A stretch of 64,000 bases of DNA from Lophius americanus (lineage: Eukaryota; Chordata; Actinopteri; Lophiiformes; Lophiidae), in assembly GCA_037951165.1 (NCBI GenBank), contig JBBDHG010000026.1:5287501-5351500 (forward strand), given 5' to 3'. A program made the translations under genes and the position numbers. Of this stretch, positions 34,581 to 46,719 are shown piece by piece (position 1 is the stretch's first letter; every line of letters begins with the position of its first letter). The notes beneath the pieces are model-generated. The model saw nothing but the letters and a program-made list of their open reading frames with translations, had not been told where the DNA came from and ran no database searches.

Positions 34581-34649
34581 CTCAGAGGGGAAAAATTTAA
34601 ATGTTTAGGTGTAACAATCAATCATATATCTAAATGATAGTCAACCGTG

Positions 34650-35330
34650 ACACATTTTTTAATCTATGCCTGTGGAAAATGCCTATTTCTGTCTCCTTAG
34701 GTAGTTGCAAACTTGCAACTGGAACAATTGACATAAATTCATCCAGTCCTTGTTGAAGAACTTAGCATGACTTTACAATTTGTTTCATATAACAACCACC
34801 TATCTGCAAATATGACGAAAAATTATATTTTCTCACAAAAAACGACCACATTCAATCTGCGGCTTTCAGGAGAAACCGTAATTAAATGGTAAGTCTTATT
34901 CCTAGCTCTTATTCCAAAATCATTTTCTATTTTGTTTCAACATCAACAGCAATCAACTTATGAATATGGTTCATTCATATCTCTGCGTACGACTGCATTA
35001 ATGAGCTTCAGAGGGGTGGGGGGCAAAGAGGGGTAAAGGTTTCACATGCCATTCTAGGGGCTGCCCTCATATATGACAGAAGGTGGTTGTACCTCGGACT
35101 GAATATGCATGAGAGTTTTAGATGTCCAGGAAAAGTTTTTTCAATTAATGTCTTCAAATTCAAGTTATGGATTAATATATAAAATGTTATGAAAGTAATC
35201 TTTGTACATATGGATCCACAAAAAGAGAAAGAAAACACTCCAGGATGAATGCCAGGCCGGTAGCTGGCAGTGTAACTTCTCAAAATCAACACCACAGTTT
35301 TTTGTGATTTTAAATAGTAACTTAAATTTG
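34650..35330 (+). repeat. 3' flank block after P2
   Basis: It matches the other flanks: 'gtctccttaggtagttgcaaacttgcaactggaacaatt' region, 'ttctcacaaaaaacg', 'aggaaaagttttttc', and 'ggtagctggcagtgtaactt'. It marks the right end of the clear tandem cluster. Confidence 0.65.
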
Positions 35331-35839
35331 AAATGTATTTTTTGGCAACTCATCTTTATTTTATGGATGTGGAATTTACTCATCTGGCCAATCAACCACA
35401 TTATCTTACATGGGTGACTATTCAGGATGCGAGAGTGGGAACAGGAGCTTTTACTCTTTAATGTCAAGGATTACATTGAAAAGGTATAAATGAATCTCGG
35501 GGATGAAAGAGGGATTGTTAATAAAAAATAGCATAAAGAGTATTCGTGTGAGTCTTTCATGAATTCTGAAAGAAATATGTTTCATTGGTAGAAATTGTAA
35601 ATTCTAATATTCAACTGTTTTTGAAAATGATCTGATTGCAATTCATGAAGTGGATGTAAAATTTTCACAATAATTGCATTTTACCAGTTAACATGGAAAC
35701 AGAAATTATGATATTTTAAAAGAAAACTCGATTTATGCTGTCTTCCCCAATTCTCTGTATTGAATTAACTTTCAGGTTATGTCCACATTATTTTTTGTAA
35801 AAAAAAAATAAAAAAATAGTGTGTATGAATTATTATATG

Positions 35840-36690
35840 AAGTATGAATTATTAGGTTAAATTATGATATATACATTGTAGATCTCGCTGAGTCAATTCC
35901 TGTCTATCAAATTTGGACTGAATAGAGTCAATAGTTGAGAAATGAAGGCCCAAAAACCAGTGTCAGAAAAATCCAACATTGTCAAAATTAATCCAGCTCT
36001 CTCTCTCACTGAAGTTTGAATATGGTCCATGTGGCGGTTTATCTATGTTTACCTCGAAAATAATTGAATAGTGGCACCACCCAAAGTTAATTTGGCAAAT
36101 TATGAAATCTAGAATTAATCAATTCTTAATTTCATTAAACTTAGAATTCTCACATGTGAATGTCATGAAATCTTTTACAAAGTACTCTCATTTCTCCGCA
36201 AAGAAGGAGAGACAGGACACCTGTTATGTTTAAATATGAATAAGTTTATTCAACTACACACTAAACAAAACAGGATAAATATGGATAACTTTTAAACGTT
36301 TAGGCAGCTTTATTGATGTTTCTTCCAGATCTTTATAATGTGTAAGACACACAGAATCCAAGACTATCACTCGGACCCATGTGTTTATTTTGGACTGTGT
36401 AATGCCTCAGTGAAGAAGATGTTTGATTGACAGTCTGAGGTGATCAGTGGGGTTAGGGGACGGCTTTCCACACAGAGAGAGAGATAGAGAGCGTTTTCCC
36501 TCAGCACCGATATTCTCCAACCGTTCACACGTAAAAGTAAAACAGTTATATGCAGCAGAGAAGTAGAAATCAGGAGTCAAGTCAGATCATTTTCCTCAAG
36601 TTATGATCATTTCAAGCCTCTAGTACGATAATTCCTCCTCTCCCATGTGCCAACGTTGCTTGGGGAACAAGATGTTCCAGGACCACTTTA
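35840..36690. repeat. Fragments related to introns of gene A
   Basis: 35875-35970 aligns with 21840-21930 ('gagtcaattcctgtctatcaa' type words), and 36430-36680 with 24150-24400. Either these are further tandem-unit debris or interspersed repeats; the exons expected between them are absent. Confidence 0.45.
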
Positions 36691-36829
36691 AGAGAGCTCT
36701 TAGCTGCTTTTCCTAGTTGTGGGCGATACACATTATATATCATAATATGTACATACATTTGTCCTGCGGTCCCACCTCACATCATGTCCTTGTATCTCAC
36801 GCGTATCCCACCTCTTGCCAAATGTCTGG

Positions 36830-36945
36830 TGGGATAGGCTCCATCCTACTAAGGCTGCACCCCTATGATGATCTAAAGCACTTTGAGAGGTCGAGCAGAC
36901 TAGGAAGGCGCAATAATGGATGTAAGGGGAAAAACAATTGATGCA
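36830..36945 (+). mobile_element. Retroelement 3' tail fragment
   Basis: 'aaagcactttgagaggtc' and 'gactaggaaggcgcaataa' form a tail pattern common to teleost LINE/SINE 3' ends. The rest of the element is not visible. Confidence 0.45.
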
Positions 36946-39900
36946 CCAAATGCAAGCATCAGCACCTTAAATCATATGGATTCACCACAGCAGACTGTAG
37001 GAAACGTTCCCCCCTTATTTTGAATTCACCACGATGCACTGCAGAATTTCTCTGCAGCACAAATCACAGTAGCTTATCTCATGAGGAAATATGGATGGGG
37101 TTGATGTAGCAGGATTCACCTTGTACTTCCCTTCTCCCCTCTCCTCTTTCTGTGTGCAGATTCAAAAGTTTGCAAGAATTTGTGTGGGTGCACGCTCACA
37201 TCGGTAGCGCCCGACTTTTAGAGTAAAATGGCGGGGCTGCGATTTATGTCAGAGAAAGGGGAACGAGGTTGCTAGGACAATAAAGCTGCGTTCACATAAA
37301 ACAACGTAATTCAGAGTAATTACATATCAAATCAGTGCAAAACTGTAAGTAGACAGCTCAATGCTGTGTGACGTGTGTAAAGCCAATGTTGTTTCATTAA
37401 TGTGAGTTGAAAATGTTCGATTTAGGTGAGGCAAAAGCCTATAAGCATTAAGATTCTACAAACTTCAGTAGGTTGTCTATATGCGGGAGTGGAGGACAAG
37501 CTTATTATAGCTTTTGTGCTCACCTCTAGATCATGAATCCAGATGGTGATGCTTTGGTTGACTTTGAAAATAGTAATTGATTTGTGTTACTCACATAACA
37601 CGAATAAATTCAAATATATATATTTTTTAATTCACAAGAAAGTATAAATCCCTGGTTTTGTTTGAAATGTTAAAGATTATCCTTGTGTGGCTGTGTAACT
37701 CCAGAATGAAGCCATCATTTTTTCTGTTTTACCTGAAACTTATTATGTGTGAAGTGGAGTGAAGTGTGAACCATCCCTTTATTCCCCAAGAGAAAGTCCC
37801 CAAAAGAAGTCCTTTCCTATCTGTGTGTGTTCTCATTCATCGCACAGATATGTATGGTTATCCATACATATGTTTGGAAAACTCTATTTTAAGTTCTATA
37901 TCCAGACTTGTGTGAATGACTTTTGGAGTCAAGTTCTGACTGTCTTAATAGGAAAAAACTTTAGCAGCACCGAAACTGAGTTAACCTGATTCTAACCTCA
38001 CACCGATCAGTTACCAAATTAATAGTAGTTAATGGTTTTATTCTTGTGTCTGATCATTGTATGTCCTACACAGCTGGAAACTGGCATCATTTTGAAGATG
38101 GTTTACAGGAATGTATGTGCATGTTCGATTTTGGAATTTCTTTTTTTTTTAAGTTTTGATCCATCTGTAGACTGACCCAGGTTTTTCAGGAACGGTGAGA
38201 CACCAATACTACCGGTTTAGGATATAGGTTTAACGTCTTGGGTGAGACTGCATGAAAGAGTGATGTCAGTATAAATATGTTACTTAACCATATTTTCAAA
38301 TAATCCTGTTTCAATTAAGTGAAAAATCGTGCTTCCATGCGAAAGTCCCACGGAAACTCTTATCAGCAAAGGAGGCTCCATCTGAGCATGTTGTATGCTG
38401 TTTGACATGGTTCACAATCATATCTAACACATAAGAAACTATTTGAGGGTTTTTTTGTTGACTTGTTTTGGTCAATGGTGGAACCTTTTTTGTCTTTATA
38501 CAGTAGTGGTACATTTGTCCAGATATATCGTACCAAATCTGTCTGGAGACCTGAATGCAACACGGGAAAATGTTTTATTCTGATTGGTCCATATGACACT
38601 CAGGATGAGAGCGTTATGAATTTTATCTTTTACTTTTTAAACAAAATGAAGGTCCGTTTAGGGCATCATTTTTTTTATTTAAAAGTTAACTCAAACAGTC
38701 AAAAAAAAAATTTAAGAACATATCTCCAACAATCAGGGTGGGCCAGCTGTAAGTGGTCCCCACCCAAATCACCCGATCGCTCCATACTGCATAACCTTGT
38801 GTCATATAGCTTCAAGTACAGTTTTCTCTCCTGTATCAAGCATGCATTGCAGTGGAGGAGGGAAACTAGATAAACTTACACCCTCTTCACTTTTTATGAT
38901 AAACTGAAGAGGAGAAAATCAGTTACTGGCGATGATGTACAAATGAAATCTGCACCAGTGAAGTGGGACAGAAGTGTCGGAGCTTCAGAGCATTATGGTG
39001 TTCTTTTCTCTTCCATTAATCTCCCAATATTCCATGGCTGTGGAGGCCTATTTATAGACCAGGCGATGATTAAGTAGCAAAGCACAGAGGGAGCCAAGCT
39101 CGTTTTCTTTTTTTCCCCCATCCTCTCTCTTCCTTACTTCTCTTTCTTTCCTTCCCTTGATGTCTTTATCATCTCTCTCTTTCTCTCAATCCTCCTCTTT
39201 CCCATATAGAACATTACACACCAAGCTTCTTGCGCATAGTTTAGCCGTCAGTGAAATTATGTTAGACTCAAGGGGCAAGGGTAAATCCTTCAATTCAATT
39301 TTTCTTTTCTATTAAGCGTTTGACAAAAGGATTCACGGGAGTTTTAATTGTTTCAAGGTTATAAAAAGGAGGATTGACAGCTGTAACAAGAGAGGATAAA
39401 CCTGCCTCAAGAAAATGTTTTCATCGCTCAAGTCAAGAAAGACTGAAGGGAGTGTCTTATTGGAGAAGAGGTAGGAAAACATGCGGAGAGAGCTCGCCGC
39501 TTACCACTGCAAGGTGTCCTTGAGTGGAAGTAGAACACGTGAAAAATTGTTTAGCTCATTTTCATGTGTACAGAGGTGATTAATGGGTGGAAAGTAAAGG
39601 AGGGGAGGATAGAGTAGAGGAAAGGACTGACCTCGTCCAACTCAAGACCGGCCTCATTTCATCACCTCCACAACAGCGAGGGTATAAAATGAGATCAAAC
39701 ACTCCTTTATGCTTACACGCTGATGCTCTCTCTGGTGGTCCACATCCACGTTTCTCCTTGGGTTTTACAGGGGCTTAGGTCTGCAACATTTTCCTGCAGG
39801 CTGGATTTTGCACAGGGCTTACTGTAGATGCTGACGACCCATCTAACAAGTATTTGTCTACTAAACCGACACTACGGATTTGTTCAAGGAACAGAAATAA

Positions 39901-40300
39901 CTTTCAGAAGATCCGAGGCTTGAGTACATTTGAACGACTTTTTGTCAGTCAGAAAAAGCAGAAAGTTCTCTGTAATTGGATAGAAATTTTTATGTAAATA
40001 TCTCTTACGCTGCATTCACATCACAACACAAATTTCTTGTCGCACTTTTTGCTCCTTTCACGACCATTCTGTTCGCGTTCATTGTAATCCTAAGCTACGT
40101 TCACGCCAAATGGGAAATGTATTGCACGATTGCCAGCTGGGTTGAATACACTACATATAATTCTTTACAGTCTTTCACTGGGTTATCAACCACAAACAAT
40201 GGAAACAACTGCTGCTTTGTATTTGACATGAAGTCACAGATTTGTCTGAAAGTCAAACATCGGCTTCCACGTCTCCCATCTGACCTTGCCACTTTGCATT
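36946..40300. other. No gene recognised
   Basis: Only short ORFs with no recognisable domain (37759, 38463, 39587 and others). A pyrimidine-rich run lies at 39100-39200. Nothing conserved with the tandem gene family was found. Confidence 0.4.
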
Positions 40301-40310
40301 ATTATTGCAA

Positions 40311-40369
<59 letters not shown>
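40311..40369. repeat. (ATT)n microsatellite
   Basis: Uninterrupted ATT triplets, about 59 bp. It creates poly-Leu and poly-Tyr runs in the overlapping ORFs, which are therefore not genes. Confidence 0.95.
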
Positions 40370-40371
40370 GC

Positions 40372-41600
40372 CAGATGTCATATTCACCGTCTGCAAAACT
40401 TAAAGCTGCTGAGTTTGAACTCACAACATTCTCTGAAGGACGGAACACGCAGCTCCGATAATCTTCCCCCTCGCTTCCGCATCAATGTCACACTGACGTC
40501 TAAATGCGTGACGTTTCAAGATTCTCAATGCTTATAGACCCAGACATCAAACGGAGTTGGACACAGACAGCTTCGATAATCTTCCATTTCTCCCATTCCA
40601 CCTTTCCATTTCGCGCTCATACAGATGTCCGATTCACAGTCTGAAAACCAGACATGGCCAAATTCACAGCATCATCTGGAGGCAGATACAGAAAGCTTCA
40701 AAAAGTAGAAGTTTCTTCTACTTCCACATTAATGTTCTACTGATGTGGAATTTTGAATATGTGATGTTTCCGAATTCTCCACACTCATAAGCATCATATC
40801 ACGTAGAAGCCAACACCAACAGCTCAGATAAGCTTATTCCACTTTGGTGTCAGCGTCTAACTGATATCCAAACGTGTGACAGGCCTTTGCAGCACGAAGC
40901 GGCGGACGGCTTCGATAAGCTTCAACGTCTACTTCACATTCATATAGATGACCGATTCACTGTCTTGTAACCAAACACCACCAGGTTTGAGTTCTCATCA
41001 TCATCCAGAGGAAGTCACAGACCACTTTGACAAGCTCCGGTGCTTATGCATCAAAGTTGTACTGGATCTGGTTGTGTGAGACAACAAGATTCTCAACACT
41101 GATAGGCCCTCACATCACAGTGAGGCAGACCCCGACAGCTTTGATTATCTTCAACGTCTCCTACCCCGCCTTTTTCATGTTGACCAAATATGAGTTTGAG
41201 CAAAGAAGCATTAATTATAACAAAGCAGCGCCAGTGTCTCATGCAACTTCTTAAATTTGCTCTGGGCTGTGTTTCTAAACAATGAATTAACATTCATTTA
41301 ACATGCAAACATTTTCCCTCCCTGATACGTGGCGGTTGATGTCGGCCTTTGCTTGGAGGGTAAGGAGCTGCGAGACCTCTCAGTGTCTCCCAAAGTTTTA
41401 ACACTGATTTCGATTGAATTTTTGCAGTTCTGTGAAAATATTGACAAAATATCACACCCCGCTCCCGCCTTCCCATCTTGTGGTCATACAGATGTCTGAT
41501 GTGTGGCCCGGTTTATGACATTATCCGGAGCTGGACACAAACATTTTCATTAATTTTCGCCCGCTTCCACATCCAGAGCTGTCACATTATGTGTGTGATG
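40372..41600. repeat. Degenerate tandem repeat, period near 115 bp
   Basis: Variants of ACAGCTTCGATAATCTTCC recur at about 40451, 40569, 40690, 40820, 40908, 41022 and 41137, and a weak one at 41544. Between them, variants of 'tgacgtctaaatgcgtgacg' and 'cagatgtccgattcacagtc' recur, the latter at about every second or third unit (40372, 40622, 40945, 41488). Copies are well diverged, so this is an old satellite-like array. Confidence 0.7.
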
Positions 41601-42920
41601 GAAATGTCCACTACTTTTGCCACCTGACATGAATTTGTGACTACTAACATTTACTTGCGACTTTGCAAAGACTTTTTATGCATTTAAAGTTTGGATTACG
41701 TTTTGTATAAATGAAACATTGTGCAGTGGGTTTGACTTTATGCAATAGCTATTAGTATTTGACTCATTATGTCAAAGAGTTTAGTTTTGAAACTGCATTC
41801 ATTGCCAGTTTAATACAGCTCAAGTCTCATTTAATCTCTCACAAGCCTTTGAACAACATGTGCTTGAAATATTCTTAACACTATTTAACATCCCTGTATC
41901 TGTTCCGTATATTTTTGTACTGCAGTCTTGGCAACCCATGAAAACACTTGAGCTGTAAAAGGCATAGTCCATGTACCTTGAGTTATATTTAATAAATCCT
42001 TCCCGAGGCAATTTCTCAAATCCTTGCGTCAAATGCTAGTTATTCTAAAGACACGGATTTATCACATTTATGATGCTATAAATTTGATTCATGCTAAATT
42101 ATGTGTAAATGAATGGGCTCATGCTCTGTCTTTCTACTCTCTGCGTAGTTTAACAGCAACTTTAAATCCCTCTTACCAAAGCAATATGAGCCTGAAAAGC
42201 TATTAGAGCATGACTTCTGAGATATGAACAAGACAAAAGCGTTATGACTGCACCTTTCCGGAAGGTGAGAACAATACAGTGCTATTTTCTCTCTGACAAG
42301 CCATATTAGTCATGCCAGCTTTTGCCTGCCAGTAACCCCTCTGTGATAGCTGTCTGGAACATTTTGTTTCCTGTCACAGTTGCTGATCCCTTGATTGAAA
42401 ACATTGAATGCTGAGAGAGTGTTATGCTGTGTGGAGTTTCTGATCCTGGATGTCAGAGGTGATTGCAGGGTATTTTCAAATCCCTGCTTCAACAGTTGAT
42501 CCCTGGATCTTTATGGAAACATAGTGTGAATAGCATTACGGAGGTAAAAGCCTGAAAGGGTCAGTGGTATGTTCCTGTTAAAATCTCACCTTTATCTATC
42601 CATGAATCCATGATGGCCTTCAATAATAATAGGTCCAGGTCTCTGCGTCGCAGGGCCACAACACTCCACCATCCACTTGGGATGCTGCATTAGCTAACAT
42701 TAGCAAATCAAATCAACAGGGTTCCAAACAATCACCACACCTCAGCCAGCAAAACGGAGGACTTAAATGCTACTCAAAAAAAATGTGATAATCTTACCAA
42801 AGTCAATTACAACACGTCTCAAGCAGCCCCTTTCTTGCTTTAATGGGGAAAAACAGGCCAGTTATTGTTATTTTTTTAATGTTCATCAGAAATTAGCTGT
42901 TTCATAGCTGCATTTAGTGA
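41601..42920. other. No gene recognised
   Basis: AT-rich intergenic sequence with only short chance ORFs. Confidence 0.4.
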
Positions 42921-42929
42921 TCTAGTATG

Positions 42930-43450
42930 AAAATGATCCACCGATTTCTCACATTTTTTACGTTTTGCTTAACTTGCGGGTCGTGGGGTCATGTCGATGA
43001 AAATAAAACCTTGATCAACATTGTGAATACAACATATGATACTTAATGATAAAAGCATCACTTTCTATTTAGACCAAGTTTTAACACAGGCAGAAATTGC
43101 TTTTGTAGCTGCTAATTGATCAGTGTTTGCATGTTGGCAGGTCGAAACCAAAAGAAAAATGCGCGCAATTTTCCATCGGTGGATTCAATTTTTCTTAAGC
43201 ACGTATACTAGACTTTGATTGCTGTGGGATTAGGTTATGCGTGTGTTACAGTTATTATTAGGTACATCTGTTGTTATCATCTACTCTTCTTCTCCTATTT
43301 TGGCACTTTGTTTAACTTCCAAGCTGTGCTAGCGCTGTCGCCATGGCAATGACAATTTAGGTGCTTATTTTACGGGGATAAAGAGAAATCATGAGATAAC
43401 GGCCAAAAATAATTATCTGCCTCGATGGCCATCTTGGCTTCCATATTTTT
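42930..43450. repeat. Interspersed repeat, third copy
   Basis: It shares 'cttgatcaacattgtga', 'gctgtcgccatggcaa' and 'gatggccatcttggcttcc' with 28390-28745 and partly with 4030-4210. Confidence 0.5.
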
Positions 43451-43554
43451 TTTTTTTCTCTCCAATTTGTTTCTGGGAGACCTGTCTCACAACTTATTGG
43501 TTAAAACCCTCTGACTGGTGGGCTGCAATTCTTAACCCGGCACCTGTCTGAGCC

Positions 43555-44075
43555 GAGACAGATAGATAGACAGACAGACGGATGGACGATAGATAGAAAG
43601 TGGAACTAGTGGACTGCATGGACTATACTAGTTTACCTCTCAACAGATTAATGAGTAAGACCTTTGTGGATACCTTCTTTGACAGAGAGGTTTCATGCTC
43701 TCTTTTGTTTCTCCTGTGTTAAATTGTAATCTTTAAAAGTCTTCATGACACAAATTTATGAAACCTTTATACCTTTATTTGATAAGGACCATCCTGAACA
43801 ACTCATTATGAAGGATGGGGATTCAACAGGGAGGATGGAGACAGCTAAACCTAATGTAGCATGTAGCACTATGCACTTTAGACCGTCACCACTGTGCTCT
43901 TAGCCACTTAATTTCTGCTTTTTACTCTTAACAAAATTGCAGGGTTCTACATTTTACATAAGTAGCTATCTGTTGCTTCTACGCACCAGTTTCGATGGTG
44001 TGCAAAAGAAGCTGATTTCTTGAATTTCCTTTGGGATCAATAAAGTATCTATCTGTTTGTCTCTCAATCTAGCCA
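43555..44075 (+). mobile_element. GATA/GACA microsatellite and retroelement tail
   Basis: 43556-43600 is a short GATA/GACA-type run. 44020-44065 has 'tttcctttgggatcaataaagtatctatctg' type sequence, split here as TTTCCTTTGGGATCAATAAA then GTATCTATCTG, the usual 3' end of a teleost non-LTR retroelement with its tetranucleotide tail. The element body is not recognisable. Confidence 0.55.
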
Positions 44076-44079
44076 TCAC

Positions 44080-45550
44080 ACCTTGCTTGTCTGTGGAACT
44101 GTGAATTCACCATTTCTACAGAAGAAAACGTGCCTTGAGTCTTCTTGCGTTGCCTCCTACATGTTGACACAGGTCTGTTATGTTATTTGTTTTGTTTGCT
44201 GGGGTGTTGGTGGCACTGTTCTGTCAATGATGTGTGAAATGGTGCGAGTTAGCTAAAGCCCTAATGAGTCACTAATAGGTGCCAGGGGAGCATATTAGCC
44301 GATCCACAGCTTTGCACAAATCAGCCGTGTGTCCTTTACTTATTTACAATTCCTCACCAAAGATGGAGATCTTTGCAGAGATGAAGATATAATTGATGCT
44401 TCGCTGTATCAGAATACACGTTCCTCTTTCATTCTGCAGTCTCCTTGTCTGCAGACAAACCCTTGGCACCAACTAGTCCAATGAGGGAAGCCACTTTTTG
44501 CCTGCATTGCCAGGATTTCTGTTTGATGGCCAAAATACTACGTAGGCAGAGCTGGGCATCTGTGCACATTCTGTCTATTCCACATGTTCATACGTTCTCT
44601 ATAAAATTTTTCCCACACACAAACACACAGGAGGCTCTTTCCTCATCATTCACACTGAGAAGTGCCCTGTAAGTGTGTCCTTATCCCGCAGACCAGCATC
44701 TACTGGATGCTTTGTAATAACAACTCCAGCTGTCCACCATCCAATCATTCTGGCTCCCTGTGAGTGTGTTTGGCCATGGGGGTGGGTGGTAGGGATGGCG
44801 CGGGGGGGCTGTGTCTGTGAATATGTATGACATCCCTTGGAAATCATTCATTTTCCTGTCAAGACCAAAAGCATAAACAACAATAAAGGACATAAAGACA
44901 GACATTTACTTACTTATTCATACTTTCTTCTGTGGCAATGGGATTATGCATAGATTTTTATTATTAGAAATCCTCAGTATATTATATTTTTCTAATAAAT
45001 AATGCTGTTTACATTCACAGGACTATGCCTATGACTATGCCAAGGACTAAATAAAAGGGAAAACAAAAAAGATTCATAATAAATGAGGTGGGATGTAACG
45101 AGCAGATGGACGGACAGAAGAGGATTATGCTAGAGGAGTTTGAGAAGTTTATATGAAAACGGACTTTTTATAAACAAGAAAACCGGTTTGCTTATTTCTA
45201 AATGCGGTCAAACCTAACCAACATTAACTGTTACAAATTTTGCAGTCACACTATTCAATGTGTTTAAATTCTAAAAATCTAACATGTACGAGTATTCCTT
45301 TGTAATGACATTTAAAGGCAACTTATGGATACAATATATTAAAGAAATTCTTAAATGCAGGACTTAAATGCCGTCTTTTTATGCAGAGTGGGCCCTATAA
45401 GCAAGGACTAAAAGAGTTGAAAAGTCCAATACAGGCAAACCTTATTAACAGAGAGACAACAGAGACAAACGCTTTGTTTGCATGACACTGTTTTGACTAC
45501 AAACAAAAAACATTTTTCTTTGCGTTTAATAAAAATGGTTGATTCATTCA
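44080..45550. other. No gene recognised
   Basis: Chance ORFs only. Confidence 0.4.
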
Positions 45551-45559
45551 TTCTTCTTA

Positions 45560-45650
45560 TGAACTAAAAATACCGTAGTGTGAATACCAGGCTAGAAGTC
45601 GGCTGCGTAACTTCTCAAAATAAATCCCACGAAGAAGACCGACCAGGAAA
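45560..45650. repeat. Interspersed repeat word also present in tandem-unit flanks
   Basis: 'accaggctagaagtcggctg' then 'cgtaacttctcaaaat' matches words near 3450, 15755, 27490 and 35250. Its presence here, outside the cluster, shows that this part of the flank block is itself an interspersed repeat. Confidence 0.5.
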
Positions 45651-45865
45651 GGTAAACTATCTCTGCTTGTCACATAGATGGTCCACAAATGACAACTTTG
45701 CTGGAGCAGCGTTGATATATGCAGAGGAGTCTGTTGGACAAACAAGAAGCACACAAACAAAGAAGACCTGTGTGGTCATGATTTTCAAATACTTGTGTTT
45801 TGCCAGTTTAAATGCAGAATTAAAAGGTGGCGTAATCAAAAGAATCTACCCTGGGACCAGTTTCC

Positions 45866-45943
45866 AATGTTTGCATGTTCAGGCCTTGAAAGTCCCTAAT
45901 GCGTCTCCAAAATTTACCACCCTGGTCCTGCTTTTCTGCCTCA
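45866..45943 (-). repeat. 78-bp exact duplicate, copy 1
   Basis: It is identical over 78 bp to 46623-46700, beginning AATGTTTGCATGTTC and ending TTTTCTGCCTCA. On the minus strand it reads EAEKQDQGGKFWRRIRDFQG then LNMQT. Flanks differ at once on both sides. Confidence 0.85.
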
Positions 45944-46622
45944 CATTTATATAGATGTGTGTTTCACATTTATTACCACCTCCCATCATCTGAGATGTGG
46001 AACAACATACTGCATATTTTGCGTTCCTAATACAAAATAGCAGGGCAGAATAAAGGCTTTGCCAATGGGTCTACAAATGAGCAAACATAAATTTGTAGAG
46101 GGGAAGTAACTCGGTCCAAATACTCTTGAGCGAGGGAACAAGAGAACCATTCAGATTGGTACAGACATCATAATGGAGGGAAAACCCTCAAGAGCGAGGC
46201 TGTCTGTGACACAGGCTAGTGTCGAAATAAAACAAGGAACATGGAACATGGACTGAACAAAAAACACGACAATATGATCAAAGTTAGAATTTTAAAAGAA
46301 TAAAACTAGATCCAATTAAACACATACATATACAACACTTCTGTCAGCACCAATATGCTTCATTGCATCCTTTATGTTGAAATTCATGCATTCCTGAGAT
46401 CTCAGGGGCCAAAGATACAACAAGAATTCTGAAGTAGAAGCGGTTTTGATCATGTTAATAAAAATACAGCAAACAAAATGCATACAACAGTTTACTCTGT
46501 TTATGTCGTAGAGGCTGTTTAATACATAACGGCTGCATGTGGACAGATTTTTTTCGCATAACTTTTTCACTTTGTCATGTTTCTAGACAATTTTCCTGAA
46601 TTATGGCTTCACTGCCTCTTCA

Positions 46623-46700
46623 AATGTTTGCATGTTCAGGCCTTGAAAGTCCCTAATGCGTCTCCAAAATTTACCACCCTGGTCCTGCTTTTCTGCCTCA
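46623..46700 (-). repeat. 78-bp exact duplicate, copy 2
   Basis: The second copy, 757 bp downstream. On the minus strand it is within an 85-codon open frame (46601-46858), after a pyrimidine-rich CTTCTTCTTCTGTCGTAG that resembles a splice acceptor. The product is not recognised. Confidence 0.85.
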
Positions 46701-46719
46701 GATTTGGTGCTACGACAGA

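Noticed and set aside
39976..40537. ORFs of 161 and 83 codons with poly-Leu and poly-Tyr
   Set aside because: They run through the (ATT)n microsatellite; without it no coding sense remains.
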